A stretch of DNA of 64,000 nucleotides, from the NCBI GenBank assembly GCA_020638335.1, contig JACKIT010000003.1, positions 36,035 through 100,034 on the forward strand, in the 5' to 3' direction. The position numbers and the translations under genes are program-made. Positions 39,205-48,028 of the stretch are shown here, one piece after another; position 1 is the stretch's first letter, and each line of letters starts with the position of its first letter. The notes below the pieces were generated by a model. It did no database searches. It saw nothing but the letters and a program-made list of their open reading frames with translations, and was not told the origin of the DNA. The stretch is from Rhodospirillales bacterium (GTDB lineage Bacteria > Pseudomonadota > Alphaproteobacteria > Micavibrionales > Micavibrionaceae).

Positions 39205-40512
39205 TTAAACGGCTTTTTTGACGCCGCGTTTGTTTGATTTGCTGTAGTCAAGCTGTGGGATTGGGCGAGCGCGCCTGCTCCTCATATATTCGCTGATTGT
39301 TTCAACGGCGTGGCTTAGTTTGGGCACCGGGATTGGCCGCTGAGTCATTTTTTCGGCTTTGTAGTGTGACATCGCTCCGATGGCTTCGAGGTGGAAAGAC
39401 TGGCGTCCCAGATTGTTGAGCGGGTACCATAATGTTCGATCAGCACCGCGCAGCCAGACAAATTGCGCCGGGGCAAGGACTCCTCCTTCTTCGCGCGCGT
39501 TGGCCAGTGCGCGCAGAAGAGCGGTGGTTACAAAGGCGTGCTGGTTGCATTTCGAGAGTGTGCCTCCCGATAAATCTTTGTTTTTAAGTACTTTACGGGC
39601 ATCTTTGAGCAGGGATTTATCCTGGCTGAGCTTTAAACCATTTTTATGGGTCCAGCACAGGGCAAGACGGCTCAGCATGTCATCACATTCATTTCGTTTG
39701 CGCGAAGCTTTCAGGCAGAATGCCGCCAGAAGAACTTGTTGATAGGGTTTGAGTGCCATTGCGCCTTTCCAGCGACCATAGAGTTGGCGCATGAAGGCTT
39801 TGGCGGCGGCTTCTTCGTCAATCTGCCCATCCGGGGCCGGGATGTTATTGTATGCCAGCCATTCTTCGGGGCCCAGGGCTTCGGCAAAGGCGGGCAGTTC
39901 TGCCGGCACTGGAGAGCCCGGTGGGCGCGGCGGTTGTGTGGAGGGGTTAAAGTCTACGAAAGGCGCGATGACCGGGAAATTTTTAGATTGGCGCTGAATT
40001 AATCCTTCAAGCCCCAGTCGGCTGCGGTAATGGGTTTTGGGGCCGCTGAAGATGCACCATAGAGCGCCGATTCCGGCGATTGTAATCATTGTGATGCGCA
40101 TGGGAGCCATAGTTGCGGCTGTGAAAAGTTCGAGGTGGTTTATGGTGAGTGCGGTTTTATTGTAATTGGCCATGCCGAAATAGAGACTGCGCTGGGGGCT
40201 GCGGATTTCTCCTCTTGCTAATTGCTCACGAACGATTTGTTCATTGCCGTTTAAAATGTCCCAGAAACTTATTTCCCGTCCATAGATAAAGATCGTGTAG
40301 GGGCTGTCGATCAGGCCAATGGTTTCCCCAGCCATGATAAACCATTGCAGGACCCAGGCTTCTGCGTAGCGGATCCAGCGTACAATATTACGTACTTCGT
40401 CTGACTGGTAATACCAAAAAATCCATACAATAACGGCTAGAATCACCAACATGATGGACCAGCCAATAGCGTTTTCGTGTAGTGTGTTTTCAGCCTGTTG
40501 TCCGCCAGCCAA
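39205..40512 (-). CDS. DotM/IcmP/TrbA-like coupling complex protein
   Basis: 435 residues. Two or three membrane helices near the N-terminus (AIGWSIMLVILAVIVWIFWY; MRITMITIAGIGALWCIFSG near 135-155) are followed by a large cytosolic domain with HYRSRLGLEGLIQRQSKNFP, IAPFVDFNPS, YGRWKGAMALKPYQQVLLAA and CNQHAFVTTALLRALANARE, which match the DotM/IcmP family of type IVB secretion. DotM partners with DotL. Order DotM-like, small protein, DotL-like supports one operon. Its promoter region holds the tandem 22-base repeats at 40604-40647. Confidence 0.8.
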   Translation of the reverse strand: MAGGQQAENTLHENAIGWSIMLVILAVIVWIFWYYQSDEVRNIVRWIRYAEAWVLQWFIMAGETIGLIDSPYTIFIYGREISFWDILNGNEQIVREQLARGEIRSPQRSLYFGMANYNKTALTINHLELFTAATMAPMRITMITIAGIGALWCIFSGPKTHYRSRLGLEGLIQRQSKNFPVIAPFVDFNPSTQPPRPPGSPVPAELPAFAEALGPEEWLAYNNIPAPDGQIDEEAAAKAFMRQLYGRWKGAMALKPYQQVLLAAFCLKASRKRNECDDMLSRLALCWTHKNGLKLSQDKSLLKDARKVLKNKDLSGGTLSKCNQHAFVTTALLRALANAREEGGVLAPAQFVWLRGADRTLWYPLNNLGRQSFHLEAIGAMSHYKAEKMTQRPIPVPKLSHAVETISEYMRSRRARPIPQLDYSKSNKRGVKKAV

Positions 40513-40603
40513 GGGAAGATCGCCTCTTTAGAAAAGTTACTCTTGTTAGTGTAGCAAGAAAAAGAGGGTAAAACTACTTTGATGAGGGTAAAAGTTACGC
40601 CAT

Positions 40604-40647
40604 TTTTTAAAATCTATTTGCAAAGTTTTTAAAATCTATTTGCAAAG
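40604..40647. repeat. Two tandem 22-bp repeats upstream of the DotM-like gene
   Basis: TTTTTAAAATCTATTTGCAA plus AG is repeated twice without a gap (40604-40625, 40626-40647). About 90-130 bases upstream of the minus-strand gene; they could be paired regulator sites. The rest of the 345-base spacer 40513-40857 has two GAGGGTAAAA copies near 40565-40592 and the tRNA promoter. Confidence 0.6.
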
Positions 40648-40822
40648 GTTGTTTTTTTTGATAAGACCATGGCCGAGCCTTTGTTGAGACGGTTTTAGAT
40701 CAGTGCTCTGCAGGCTCAGTCGGTTTTATATTGGTTTCGGGTGAGTTTGTAATTATAGGCTCTACTCGTAGAAGTAGTTAAATTTAAAGGGGTTTCGATC
40801 TTTCCCTGTTCTTTAATAAGGA

Positions 40823-40828
40823 TATAAT
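40823..40828 (+). promoter_or_regulatory. -10 box of the tRNA-Thr gene
   Basis: Perfect TATAAT 30 bases before tRNA-Thr; the -35 is weak (TTTCCC at 40801-40806). Confidence 0.45.
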
Positions 40829-40857
40829 AAGATCGACGATATATTTTAGGTTGGTGA

Positions 40858-40933
<76 letters not shown>

Positions 40934-40972
40934 TTCTAAGAGTTTTTATATCGCGTCATATCCACTTCATGG

Positions 40973-41047
40973 TGGGGTGTAGCCAAGCGGTAAGGCAGCG
41001 GTTTTTGGTATCGCCATGCGGAGGTTCGAATCCTCCCACCCCAGCCA
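40973..41047 (+). tRNA. tRNA-Gln (anticodon TTG)
   Basis: Begins TGGGGTGTAGCCAAGCGGTA and ends CACCCCAGCCA. Acceptor TGGGGTG/CACCCCA, anticodon stem GCGGT/ATCGC with loop TTTTGGT (TTG), GTTCGAATC T-arm, and CCA encoded. The accessory region begins at its 3' end: CAGCCATTTT at 41042-41051 recurs at 45771 and 48241. Confidence 0.95.
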
Positions 41048-41136
41048 TTTTCGTGTTTTCGAACTTTCTCTATTCCTGCAATGCCCGCCGCAAAAGGGCA
41101 GCGTCGAAAACGCCATCGGCAGGCTCAGACCCGACC
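41042..41136. repeat. Direct repeat, left copy (95 bp) starting in tRNA-Gln
   Basis: Matches 45771-45865 base for base except three differences near 41053-41056. It spans the last bases of tRNA-Gln and part of an IS30 transposase gene. Together the two copies bracket a 4.6-kb segment. Confidence 0.85.
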
Positions 41137-41291
41137 TGCCCAGAAATACACCGCTCAATCGTTACGCCGATCAGGATATCGAGGACATCATCATGAACTA
41201 CAACGACACACCAAGAAAATGTCTCGGCTTCCAATCTCCCTTCGATGCCTTTATAAAGGATTTGTTAGAAACTGTTGCACTTGAAAGGTGA
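41060..41291 (+). pseudogene. C-terminal remnant of an IS30-family transposase
   Basis: The frame reads QKGSVENAIGRLRPDLPRNT, then NRYADQDIEDIIMNYNDTPR and KCLGFQSPFDAF, the end of the DDE domain of IS30-type transposases (the ENxNGxLR glutamate and the NxxPRKxLGxxTP tail). Everything upstream of the catalytic Glu is missing, so it is inactive. Its 3' end overlaps the minus-strand gene that follows. Confidence 0.85.
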
Positions 41292-42359
41292 ATCTAGGCT
41301 GGCGGAATATCCATTTTGTAATGAAATGTCTTGGCCTGGTCTTTCATCATCTCGGATCAGCCCTTCTTGAACAAGGAAAGCCTTCAGCATATTATGTCCA
41401 CCATCATCAGGGTCCAGGTTTGTGCTTTTCCATATTTTTAGGAGTGCTTCATTGCGTGCGAGCATACTTTCATCATACTGATTTTTTTCATTTTCTCCGG
41501 AATTTTGGGATATTTCAGGCCTTTTGATAAGGGCTTCGATAATAGTGCGTGCTCCTATTACCCCTCTTTTCTGATCATCATGTATCCAAATTACAGCGTC
41601 GGCCAGATAATCGGCCATATTGATCATACCATGCTCGTCTATCATTTTCATCGCTGTCGATAAGCCGGGCTTTGCATTATGCTCAAAAGAATGCCCCATA
41701 TACGCAATGCCGACCATTCTCCCGTAAGTGCGCGCAACCATTTCGTGCATTTTTGTATTTGCGAACCCTTCCGGCGAATTGGAATGAGGAATTATAGCTG
41801 CTGCCAAAGCATGGAAAGCGTCAGGAAACTCCCTGGGGTCAGAAGAAGAAGGCCCTAATCTGTCAAAGAAATTATCAAGGTTTTTGTTGAGAGAATGAGC
41901 CGTTCTGTACCGACTCTCGGTGTCATCATCCTGCAATGTCGAAAATTCATTCAAATCTTCCCGGATATAGAGCGCTGTTGTAAACAGAGAAGCGACTTTA
42001 TGCGTATAGGCGGGCAAGGTTATATTTTGAATTTTATATTCGAGTTTTTCGAGATTATCATTCATCTCGACAAGTGCAGGGGAGTCTGGAGCGAGTGAGG
42101 AGTCTGGAGCGAATAAGGTCCTCCGGAGAGTACTACCCATAAACCCAATATTAGTATAATTAAAAACCTCACTTAGCGTGTTTTCTGGTTTCTCGTGTTC
42201 TGCAACATAATAAGGACTCGAATCTTTATCGGTCCTCAAGTCACCGCGATAAAACTCACTTGAAGAAGCACTTGAATCTTCAAGCCAAGAGGAGGCTACA
42301 CGATCAATTAATAATTCAGCACCTGATAATAAATCACCCCCTGATGATAATTTTTCCAT
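41265..42359 (-). CDS. Hypothetical protein, 364 residues
   Basis: Soluble, acidic and helical. The N-terminus is Ser-rich (VASSWLEDSSASSSEFY); the middle has ITLPAYTHKVASLFTTALYI and TKMHEMVARTYGRMVGIAYM. The last codons run into the IS30 remnant (CNSF end), so the original C-terminus may have been replaced. No motif recognised. Composition is more AT-rich than the neighbouring island genes. It may be cargo of the inserted element. Confidence 0.6.
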   Translation of the reverse strand: MEKLSSGGDLLSGAELLIDRVASSWLEDSSASSSEFYRGDLRTDKDSSPYYVAEHEKPENTLSEVFNYTNIGFMGSTLRRTLFAPDSSLAPDSPALVEMNDNLEKLEYKIQNITLPAYTHKVASLFTTALYIREDLNEFSTLQDDDTESRYRTAHSLNKNLDNFFDRLGPSSSDPREFPDAFHALAAAIIPHSNSPEGFANTKMHEMVARTYGRMVGIAYMGHSFEHNAKPGLSTAMKMIDEHGMINMADYLADAVIWIHDDQKRGVIGARTIIEALIKRPEISQNSGENEKNQYDESMLARNEALLKIWKSTNLDPDDGGHNMLKAFLVQEGLIRDDERPGQDISLQNGYSASLDSPFKCNSF

Positions 42360-42513
42360 CTAGCCCTCCATATTTTTACATAGAATATTTACATAGTAAG
42401 GCAAGATGTTTAAGATAAGGTAAATAGACCTGTTGCAAAAGTCATGGGGATTCACGGGGAATCGGTAATGTGATTCACTGGCGAAGGAGTGGTCAACCCC
42501 CATTTTAGAGTCC

Positions 42514-43263
42514 ATGTTAAAAGTGAATCCGCTGTATTTTCGCTTGCCCGAAGATATGGACGCCAATGTCTTGGTCCTGGCGGGGGATATCATCACCTTC
42601 CGGGATTACGATCCTCTGGCCCGGCTGCTGGATGGTTGGAACAAGCCTGTCCTGTTCGTCGCGGGCAATCACGAATATTACACCCAGACACCGATGGACG
42701 GCGAGGAAGAGGCTTTTGCCGAGTGGCTGAAAACCAATTTTCCATCCGCTTATTTCCTGCGTGATGAATCCGTCAGCATCGACAGCGTGCATTTTTTCGG
42801 CGGCACGATGTGGACGCATTTCAACGGCCGGGATGTGCAAGCCATGGAAACGGCCCATTATCAGATGAACGATTTCAGGCTGATCCGCAAAGCGGATTCG
42901 CCCTTCCTGCCCAGCGATACGCTCGCACTGCATGAACGTTATGTTGAGAAATTTCTGGCCTGGTTCGATGAGGATCTGTCCGGGCCGCGCGTGGTGATTT
43001 CCCATCATGCGCCAGTCATCAATCCGTGCACGCAATATATGGGCAGCCCGCTGATGCCTGCCTTCAATTCGCTGGACATGCAGGCTATCATCGAAAAACA
43101 CCAGCCGGATCTTTGGATTTACGGACACACGCACGAGTGCGACGATCAGACTCTCGGCAAAACCCGTATTGTTTCCAACCAGCTGGGCTATCCCGACAGG
43201 CGCGGCGGGTTCGAATGCGCCGGGTTTGATGAGCGCGGCATGGAGGTCGAGGTCAAAAAGTAA
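42514..43263 (+). pseudogene. Metallophosphoesterase, N-terminally truncated
   Basis: 249 residues. LVLAGDIITFRDYDP, FVAGNHEYYTQT, VVISHHAPVINPCTQY and DLWIYGHTHECDDQ are metal-site blocks II-V of calcineurin-like phosphoesterases. The first block (D-x-H, usually SDLHLE about 25 residues before the GD motif) is absent, although the sequence is otherwise full-length. Upstream, 42424-42505 looks like an insertion-sequence end (CCTGTTGCAAAAGTC), so the 5' part has probably been cut off. Without block I the site should be poor; substrate unknown. Confidence 0.75.
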
Positions 43264-43278
43264 AATATATTTAACTTT
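43257..43278. promoter_or_regulatory. HipB operator-like palindrome, copy 1
   Basis: AAAGTAAAATATATTTAACT plus TT. Agrees with copy 2 at 19 of 22 positions; overlaps the stop of the preceding gene. Confidence 0.6.
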
Positions 43279-43283
43279 AGATC

Positions 43284-43312
43284 TTGAAAAAACCAAAAAA
43301 GTAAGCTATATT
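43284..43312 (+). promoter_or_regulatory. Promoter of the hipA-hipB operon
   Basis: TTGAAA at 43284-43289 and TATATT at 43307-43312 with an ideal 17-base spacer. The -10 is embedded in operator copy 2. Confidence 0.7.
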
Positions 43313-43319
43313 TTACTTT
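43298..43319. promoter_or_regulatory. HipB operator-like palindrome, copy 2
   Basis: AAAGTAA and TTACTTT are perfect 7-base arms around GCTATATT. Covers the -10 box, so binding would block transcription. The centre lies 41 bases (about four helical turns) from copy 1. Confidence 0.65.
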
Positions 43320-43358
43320 ATAGGCCGGAAAGGCATTTTTAGTTAAAAGGATTTAACT

Positions 43359-44567
43359 GTGGCAAATTTATTATGGGGCAAGGTTTATTATAAGGATCTC
43401 TTTGCGGGCTTCATCCGCGAGGAGCCTGGCGACCGCGTCACATTCACTTACGATAGCAGTTATATTGAGGGCGGTCATCCAGCGATTGCTCATACGCTGC
43501 CTGTTCGGGAAGAGCCACATATCAGCAATAATGGTTTGCATCCGTTCTTCGATAATCTGGTGTCTGAGGGCTGGCTGGAGCTGGCGCAGAGTCGTTTGCT
43601 CGGTCGGCGTGAGGTATCGCGTTTTGAATTGCTCCTCGCCTTTGGCTTTGATTGCGCGGGAGCGGTATCGATTGTCGATCCGGAGCCGTCTGGTCTGAGC
43701 GAGGCGATGCTCGATGTAAACGATCCGAAGGAAATGGCGCTTTTGACAAGCCGCGCATCCTTGTCGGGGGTTCAGCCGAAATTGGCCGTCATCGAAGAGG
43801 ACGGGCTTTACCGCCCGGCCCGCATTGATGAGTTAAGCACGCATATCGCCAAATTCCCGTCCCCCGGTCATCCGGATTTGATTGAAAACGAATACCTGAC
43901 AACTCTCGCTTACAAGGCGTTACTGCCGGACGATGAGATCGTCGAACTCGATATTAAATCCATCGACGGGCTGGACGAACTGGCGCTACTCATTAAACGC
44001 TTCGACCGAAGCACCGAGGGACGCGTTCATTTCGAAGAATTTAATCAGCTTCTCGGCAGGCGCTCCCGCACGAAGTACGAGGGCGCTTACAGGGACATGG
44101 CGAATTTCATACTTGAAACGGACGGGTGTCTGCCGACACAGGCCTACTTGCTCTACCGCCGGATTTTGGCCGGGCTGCTTCTGGGCAACACCGATATGCA
44201 CTTCAAGAATTTTGCGATGTTTCATGCCGAAGGCGGTCTGCGATTGACGCCGACCTACGACCAGGTTGCGGCCTCGCTCTACAATTATAAAACTTTGGCT
44301 TTGGCTGTAGCGGGGTCACGAGATCATCCGATTGGCAACCTCAACGGTCGCCACCTCGTTTTGCTGGGTGAGGAGTTTGGCTTGTCGCCAGCCGCCATCA
44401 ACATGGCCGCTGAAGGAATGGCAAAAAATACTGAAGCCGCGAAGGACGCGATCAGTGAAGCACCCCTTGGGTCGGACGACTTCAAAGACAATTTGATCAA
44501 ACTGATGGAAAAAAGATGGAACGGAACATTCAGCTTAATTGGCAAAGCTTTGTCCAGGAAGCAGTAA
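43359..44567 (+). CDS. hipA: HipA-family serine/threonine kinase toxin
   Basis: 402 residues. N-terminal subdomain (FTYDSSYIEGGHPAIAHTLP, FFDNLVSEGWLE), the P-loop-like ASLSGVQPKLAV, catalytic LLGNTDMHFKNFAMF (D-x-x-x-K-N) and metal-binding LTPTYDQVAASLY (PxYD) match HipA. In E. coli the toxin phosphorylates glutamyl-tRNA synthetase; the target here is unknown. It lies first in the operon and overlaps the antitoxin gene by 52 bases. Start is GTG 43359 with AAAAGGA upstream. Confidence 0.92.
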   Translation: MANLLWGKVYYKDLFAGFIREEPGDRVTFTYDSSYIEGGHPAIAHTLPVREEPHISNNGLHPFFDNLVSEGWLELAQSRLLGRREVSRFELLLAFGFDCAGAVSIVDPEPSGLSEAMLDVNDPKEMALLTSRASLSGVQPKLAVIEEDGLYRPARIDELSTHIAKFPSPGHPDLIENEYLTTLAYKALLPDDEIVELDIKSIDGLDELALLIKRFDRSTEGRVHFEEFNQLLGRRSRTKYEGAYRDMANFILETDGCLPTQAYLLYRRILAGLLLGNTDMHFKNFAMFHAEGGLRLTPTYDQVAASLYNYKTLALAVAGSRDHPIGNLNGRHLVLLGEEFGLSPAAINMAAEGMAKNTEAAKDAISEAPLGSDDFKDNLIKLMEKRWNGTFSLIGKALSRKQ

Positions 44568-44716
44568 AACGCCGCAAGGAGCAAAAGCTCACGCAGGAGC
44601 AACTGGCCGTCCTGGCGGGCGTCAGTAAGCCTACGCTCAACAGCTTTGAACAAGGCAAGACAACCATCAAGCTCGATAGCGCCCTCAAGATTTTGAAGGT
44701 GCTGGGGCTGGCGTAA
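44516..44716 (+). CDS. hipB: HipB-family antitoxin (XRE helix-turn-helix)
   Basis: 66 residues, all one Cro/C1 helix-turn-helix: FVQEAVKRRKEQKLTQEQLA, VLAGVSKPTLNSFEQGKTTI, ALKILKVLGLA. It should neutralise HipA and repress the operon through the two palindromes upstream. The gene order toxin then antitoxin is opposite to the E. coli hipBA order. Confidence 0.9.
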   Translation: MERNIQLNWQSFVQEAVKRRKEQKLTQEQLAVLAGVSKPTLNSFEQGKTTIKLDSALKILKVLGLA

Positions 44717-44726
44717 AGGATATAAC

Positions 44727-45038
44727 ATGAATCAAAACTTTATCGGGACGTGGTGTTTTACAGAGATGGAAGATTACGACCTCAATTCGTCCGATCCCGG
44801 CACGATAGAATTTGACGCGAACGGACACGGGAAATTTGAATTTGATGTGAATTATGGTGCTATGACTTGTGGTCATGGGCAGAGTATTGTGCATTTTGAT
44901 TGGGAAGGAAATAGCGAATGCGATTCCGCTCACGGTGCAGGTTGGGCAGAGCTTGATGAAGAAAATCCGCACGCTATGAGCGGCTGTATAGAATTTTGTC
45001 ATGGCGATGAATTTGAATTTAAAGCGATAAAGAAATGA
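44727..45038 (+). CDS. Hypothetical protein, 103 residues
   Basis: An acidic, beta-rich protein (GTIEFDANGHGKFEFDVNYG; SIVHFDWEGNSECDSAHGAG) with four or five Cys and several His. No known family. It begins ten bases after hipB and overlaps the next gene by four bases (ATGA), so it is probably part of the same transcript. Confidence 0.65.
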   Translation: MNQNFIGTWCFTEMEDYDLNSSDPGTIEFDANGHGKFEFDVNYGAMTCGHGQSIVHFDWEGNSECDSAHGAGWAELDEENPHAMSGCIEFCHGDEFEFKAIKK

Positions 45039-45565
45039 CACAAAAAGCGCTTAAAAAGCTGCTTTCAAAAGAGAAGCTCAAAGAATGGGCCGGTGAAAAA
45101 GTTTACAATCGCGGCATTGCCTACCATTTGGAGGGGCATGTTGATTTGCTGTTTTACGAACCGCGCAAAGCCGCCGCGGAAGTGCATGGCACGCATCTTT
45201 ACCGTATCGACTTTGAAGTTTCCAAAGACGGGCATTTAGAAGCTGATTGCACCTGCCCGGCCATGCACGATTGGGGGTTTTGTAAACACGCCGTTGCAAC
45301 CGCTTTGCTGCTTATGGAGAGTGAGCCGAAAGCAAACTCTGCTCCTAAAAGTGAAAAGCAAAAACCGGATCAGTTTTCAAAAACCTATCCGAATATCGCA
45401 GGTTGGATTCAAGATGGCTGGATTGAGATTGGCCGTGATGGCGAAAGTGCTTCCATAGTCCGCGTTTTGGATCGTGGCGGTCTGGTCTGGGAAGGCGGTA
45501 CACGCCATAAATCCATTGATAAAATGCTCGAAGAGGCCGAAAAAGCGATTGAGGATTGGATGTGA
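45035..45565 (+). CDS. SWIM zinc-finger protein
   Basis: 176 residues. The zinc motif ADCTCPAMHDWGFCKHAVAT (C-x-C-x(8)-C-x-H) is the SWIM finger, preceded by a beta-rich domain (GIAYHLEGHVDLLFYEPRKA). SWIM fingers bind DNA or proteins and are often found next to Swi2/Snf2 helicases, but none is here. The C-terminal half has a Lys-rich linker and a helical tail. Function not known. Confidence 0.8.
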   Translation: MTQKALKKLLSKEKLKEWAGEKVYNRGIAYHLEGHVDLLFYEPRKAAAEVHGTHLYRIDFEVSKDGHLEADCTCPAMHDWGFCKHAVATALLLMESEPKANSAPKSEKQKPDQFSKTYPNIAGWIQDGWIEIGRDGESASIVRVLDRGGLVWEGGTRHKSIDKMLEEAEKAIEDWM

Positions 45566-46059
45566 TATGCGGACGGACTGAATCCCGAGTGCGGATTCGA
45601 ACCGTAAAATACGCAAAAATCTCCAAAGGGAGCAGTCCGGATCCGAGCCTTCACCGCTCACTTGAGACCAGCAGAAAATAAGACTTTTCAGCGAATTCCA
45701 GCAATGATATTATCAGGGGTGTAAAAAGCTTGCTGATTTAGAGACTCAGTTTTTATTTGGTCAGTCAGCACAGCCATTTTCATACTTTCGAACTTTCTCT
45801 ATTCCTGCAATGCCCGCCGCAAAAGGGCAGCGTCGAAAACGCCATCGGCAGGCTCAGACCCGACCCCAGCCTGGTCTTACCGTTGATCGCATCGTACAGA
45901 CGCTCCCAATCATCCTTCATGGTTGTATGGCAGAGCTGGCAAGGGTTTCAAACTGCTCTGTTTGCAAAGACGAAGGTAGCAATGTTTAGAGAAAAACGGC
46001 CATTTAGAGACTTTTTTGCCTCAGATACAGGCCCCAAACACGCCCAAAAGTGAGCAGTC
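45566..46059. other. Remnant-rich junction between SWIM gene and recombinase fragment
   Basis: No intact gene. Contains the right copy of the 95-bp repeat (45771-45865). After it, the reverse strand encodes a short peptide (MKDDWERLYDAINGKTRLG at about 45866-45921) that reads like the start of a lost gene fused to the IS30 fragment. The segment looks like the scar of several insertions. Confidence 0.55.
45771..45865. repeat. Direct repeat, right copy (95 bp)
   Basis: Same orientation as 41042-41136, three mismatches. Carries CAGCCATTTT and the KGSVENAIGRLRPD part of IS30 transposase; the flanking sequences differ beyond it. Confidence 0.85.
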
Positions 46060-46521
46060 ATGTATGTTCGCATGTCCACTGATCACCAGAAATATTCTAC
46101 CGAAAATCAAGAACAAGCCATTCGGGATTACGCGCAAAAACGTGATATCGAGATCATCGCAACCTACGCCGATCAGGGCAAGAGCGGTCTTGATATTGGC
46201 GGTCGTGAAGCTTTGCAGCGTTTGATCACAGATGTCCAAGACGGGAATGCGACATTTGATATCATTCTGGTTTTAGATGTTACACGGTGGGGTCGTTTTC
46301 AGGATGCCGATGAAAGTGCCTATTACGAATATATCTGCCGCCGTGCTGGCATCGATGTTCAATACGTGGCCGAGCAGTTTGAGAATGACGGCTCCCCCGT
46401 ATCAACCATTGTTAAAGGCGTAAAACGCGCCATGGCTGGCGAATACTCTTTGTCGTGGAGGCATTACATCGTCTTTACGCCGAAGATCACTTTGCCACAT
46501 TGCTTAAGGCGGAGAATTTAA
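46060..46521 (+). pseudogene. Serine recombinase, truncated after the catalytic domain
   Basis: MYVRMSTDHQKYSTENQEQA has the catalytic Ser in the RxS motif, then TYADQGKSGLDIGGREALQR and DIILVLDVTRWGRFQDADES, all of the resolvase/invertase catalytic fold, and STIVKGVKRAMAGEYS. After that the large-recombinase DNA-binding part is missing; the tail in another frame reads LHRLYAEDHFATLLKAENLT from an unrelated protein. Probably the relic of the enzyme that inserted or moved this island. Confidence 0.85.
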
Positions 46522-46797
46522 CTACGCTGCCACAGCCTATCGCAGAAATGCTTAAGAATAAGGATAAACGCTATGGGTAATACAATCAAAATCGGCTTCG
46601 ATGGGCTACCCAAATCGCAGAGGCGGTTTTGAGTGCGCTGGGTTTGATCCGCAAGGATTGGGTATAGAGATTAAAGACAGCAAAGGCTAAAGTCAGATAC
46701 CTTGCATTTTCGGAGCTGGTCTCCAGAAATACAAGGTAAAAATACACCTGTTCTGCCGACCGATATAAAATCAGATTCCAGATTAACCGCCATTGCT

Positions 46798-48018
46798 CTA
46801 CAAATACCCGATAGGCACAGCCGTTACATCCTTGGATAAGGGAACGTCTTCCGGCACAAAACATAGCACAACGCCGTGTCCGATTTTCTTTCCAAGTTTT
46901 TCCAGAGCTGTAAAATGTTTGCTGGCAGTGCGTGAAGGCGTCCCTGTTTTTTTAATTTCAACAGGATAGAGAGTACCGCCAGATTCAATAACAAGATCGA
47001 CTTCTTTTTGATCTGTGTCGCGGTAGTAGTAAAAATTTGGTTCTATCCCATTATGCCAGTAGCTTTTTAAAACTTCGGAAAACACATAGGTTTCTAATAG
47101 CGCCCCAGACATGGATCCGGCCTCAAGCGTTTCGACCGTCGGCCATTTTGTCAGATAAGAGCAAAGCCCAGTATCAAGAAAATAGAGTTTTGGTGTTTTC
47201 ACAAGGCGGTTCGTAACGTTGCTGTAATAGGGCTGAAGCAAGTAAACCAGACCTGCCGTCTCGAGGACGGAAAGCCATGCCTTCGCCGTTTTCTGATCGA
47301 TGCCCACATCGCGCGCCATATCCGCATAATTCAGCAATTCGCTTGTACGGGCGGCAACAGCGCGTAAAAAGCGCAAGAACGCCGTTTCATCGGATATAGC
47401 CAGAATGTCCTTCACATCACGCTGAATATAGGTTGCAAGATAGCTTTGATAGAACGTATCGCGGGAAACATCCTTTTCCTGATAAAGTTTCGGGAATGAT
47501 CCTGTCCAGATGCGCTCAAACACACTCATAAGCGGCAAAGGCTTTGTTACAGCCTGACGTGTTTTTTTTATCCATTCAGCTGTTGGCAAAAAAGGTGTAC
47601 CATTTGATCGGCCATCAATTTCAGCTTGCGATAGCCCTAATAAATTTATCAAAGCCACGCGTCCGGCCAGACTTTCGGTGATCCCTTTCATAAGATGAAA
47701 CTTTTGAGATCCTGTCAGCCAATACAGGCCGTTCTTCTTTTCACGGTCAATGACGATTTTAATATGACTAAAGAGATCCGGCGCATACTGAACTTCATCA
47801 ATGATGACAGGGGGCGGGTAGGACTGGATAAAGAGACCAGGATCATTCTGAGCTATCGTACGTGCTTCCAGGTTGTCGAGACTGACATAACCTCGTCTGT
47901 CTTCTGCACATGTTTCAAACAATGTTGTTTTGCCAACCTGTCTGGGGCCGGTAATCATAACAGCCGGAAAAGTCCTGCTCGTTTTTTCAACCGTTTCTTT
48001 GAGTGTGCGCTTATACAT
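46798..48018 (-). CDS. AAA ATPase with DUF4143 domain
   Basis: 406 residues. Walker A VMITGPRQVGKTTLFETC near 20-37, Walker B PPVIIDEVQYAPDLF near 90, GLYWLTGSQ sensor, then the DUF4143 part (LETAGLVYLLQPYYSNVTNR, LYFLDTGLCSYLT) and the nuclease-like end KEVDLVIESGGTLYPVEIKK (D-x-x-E-x-K). Proteins of this kind are common in accessory regions and have no settled function; DNA or defence roles are suggested by the nuclease-like end. Two similar 24-base sites lie upstream (48029-48052, 48086-48109). Confidence 0.9.
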   Translation of the reverse strand: MYKRTLKETVEKTSRTFPAVMITGPRQVGKTTLFETCAEDRRGYVSLDNLEARTIAQNDPGLFIQSYPPPVIIDEVQYAPDLFSHIKIVIDREKKNGLYWLTGSQKFHLMKGITESLAGRVALINLLGLSQAEIDGRSNGTPFLPTAEWIKKTRQAVTKPLPLMSVFERIWTGSFPKLYQEKDVSRDTFYQSYLATYIQRDVKDILAISDETAFLRFLRAVAARTSELLNYADMARDVGIDQKTAKAWLSVLETAGLVYLLQPYYSNVTNRLVKTPKLYFLDTGLCSYLTKWPTVETLEAGSMSGALLETYVFSEVLKSYWHNGIEPNFYYYRDTDQKEVDLVIESGGTLYPVEIKKTGTPSRTASKHFTALEKLGKKIGHGVVLCFVPEDVPLSKDVTAVPIGYL

Positions 48019-48028
48019 AGATCAATAC

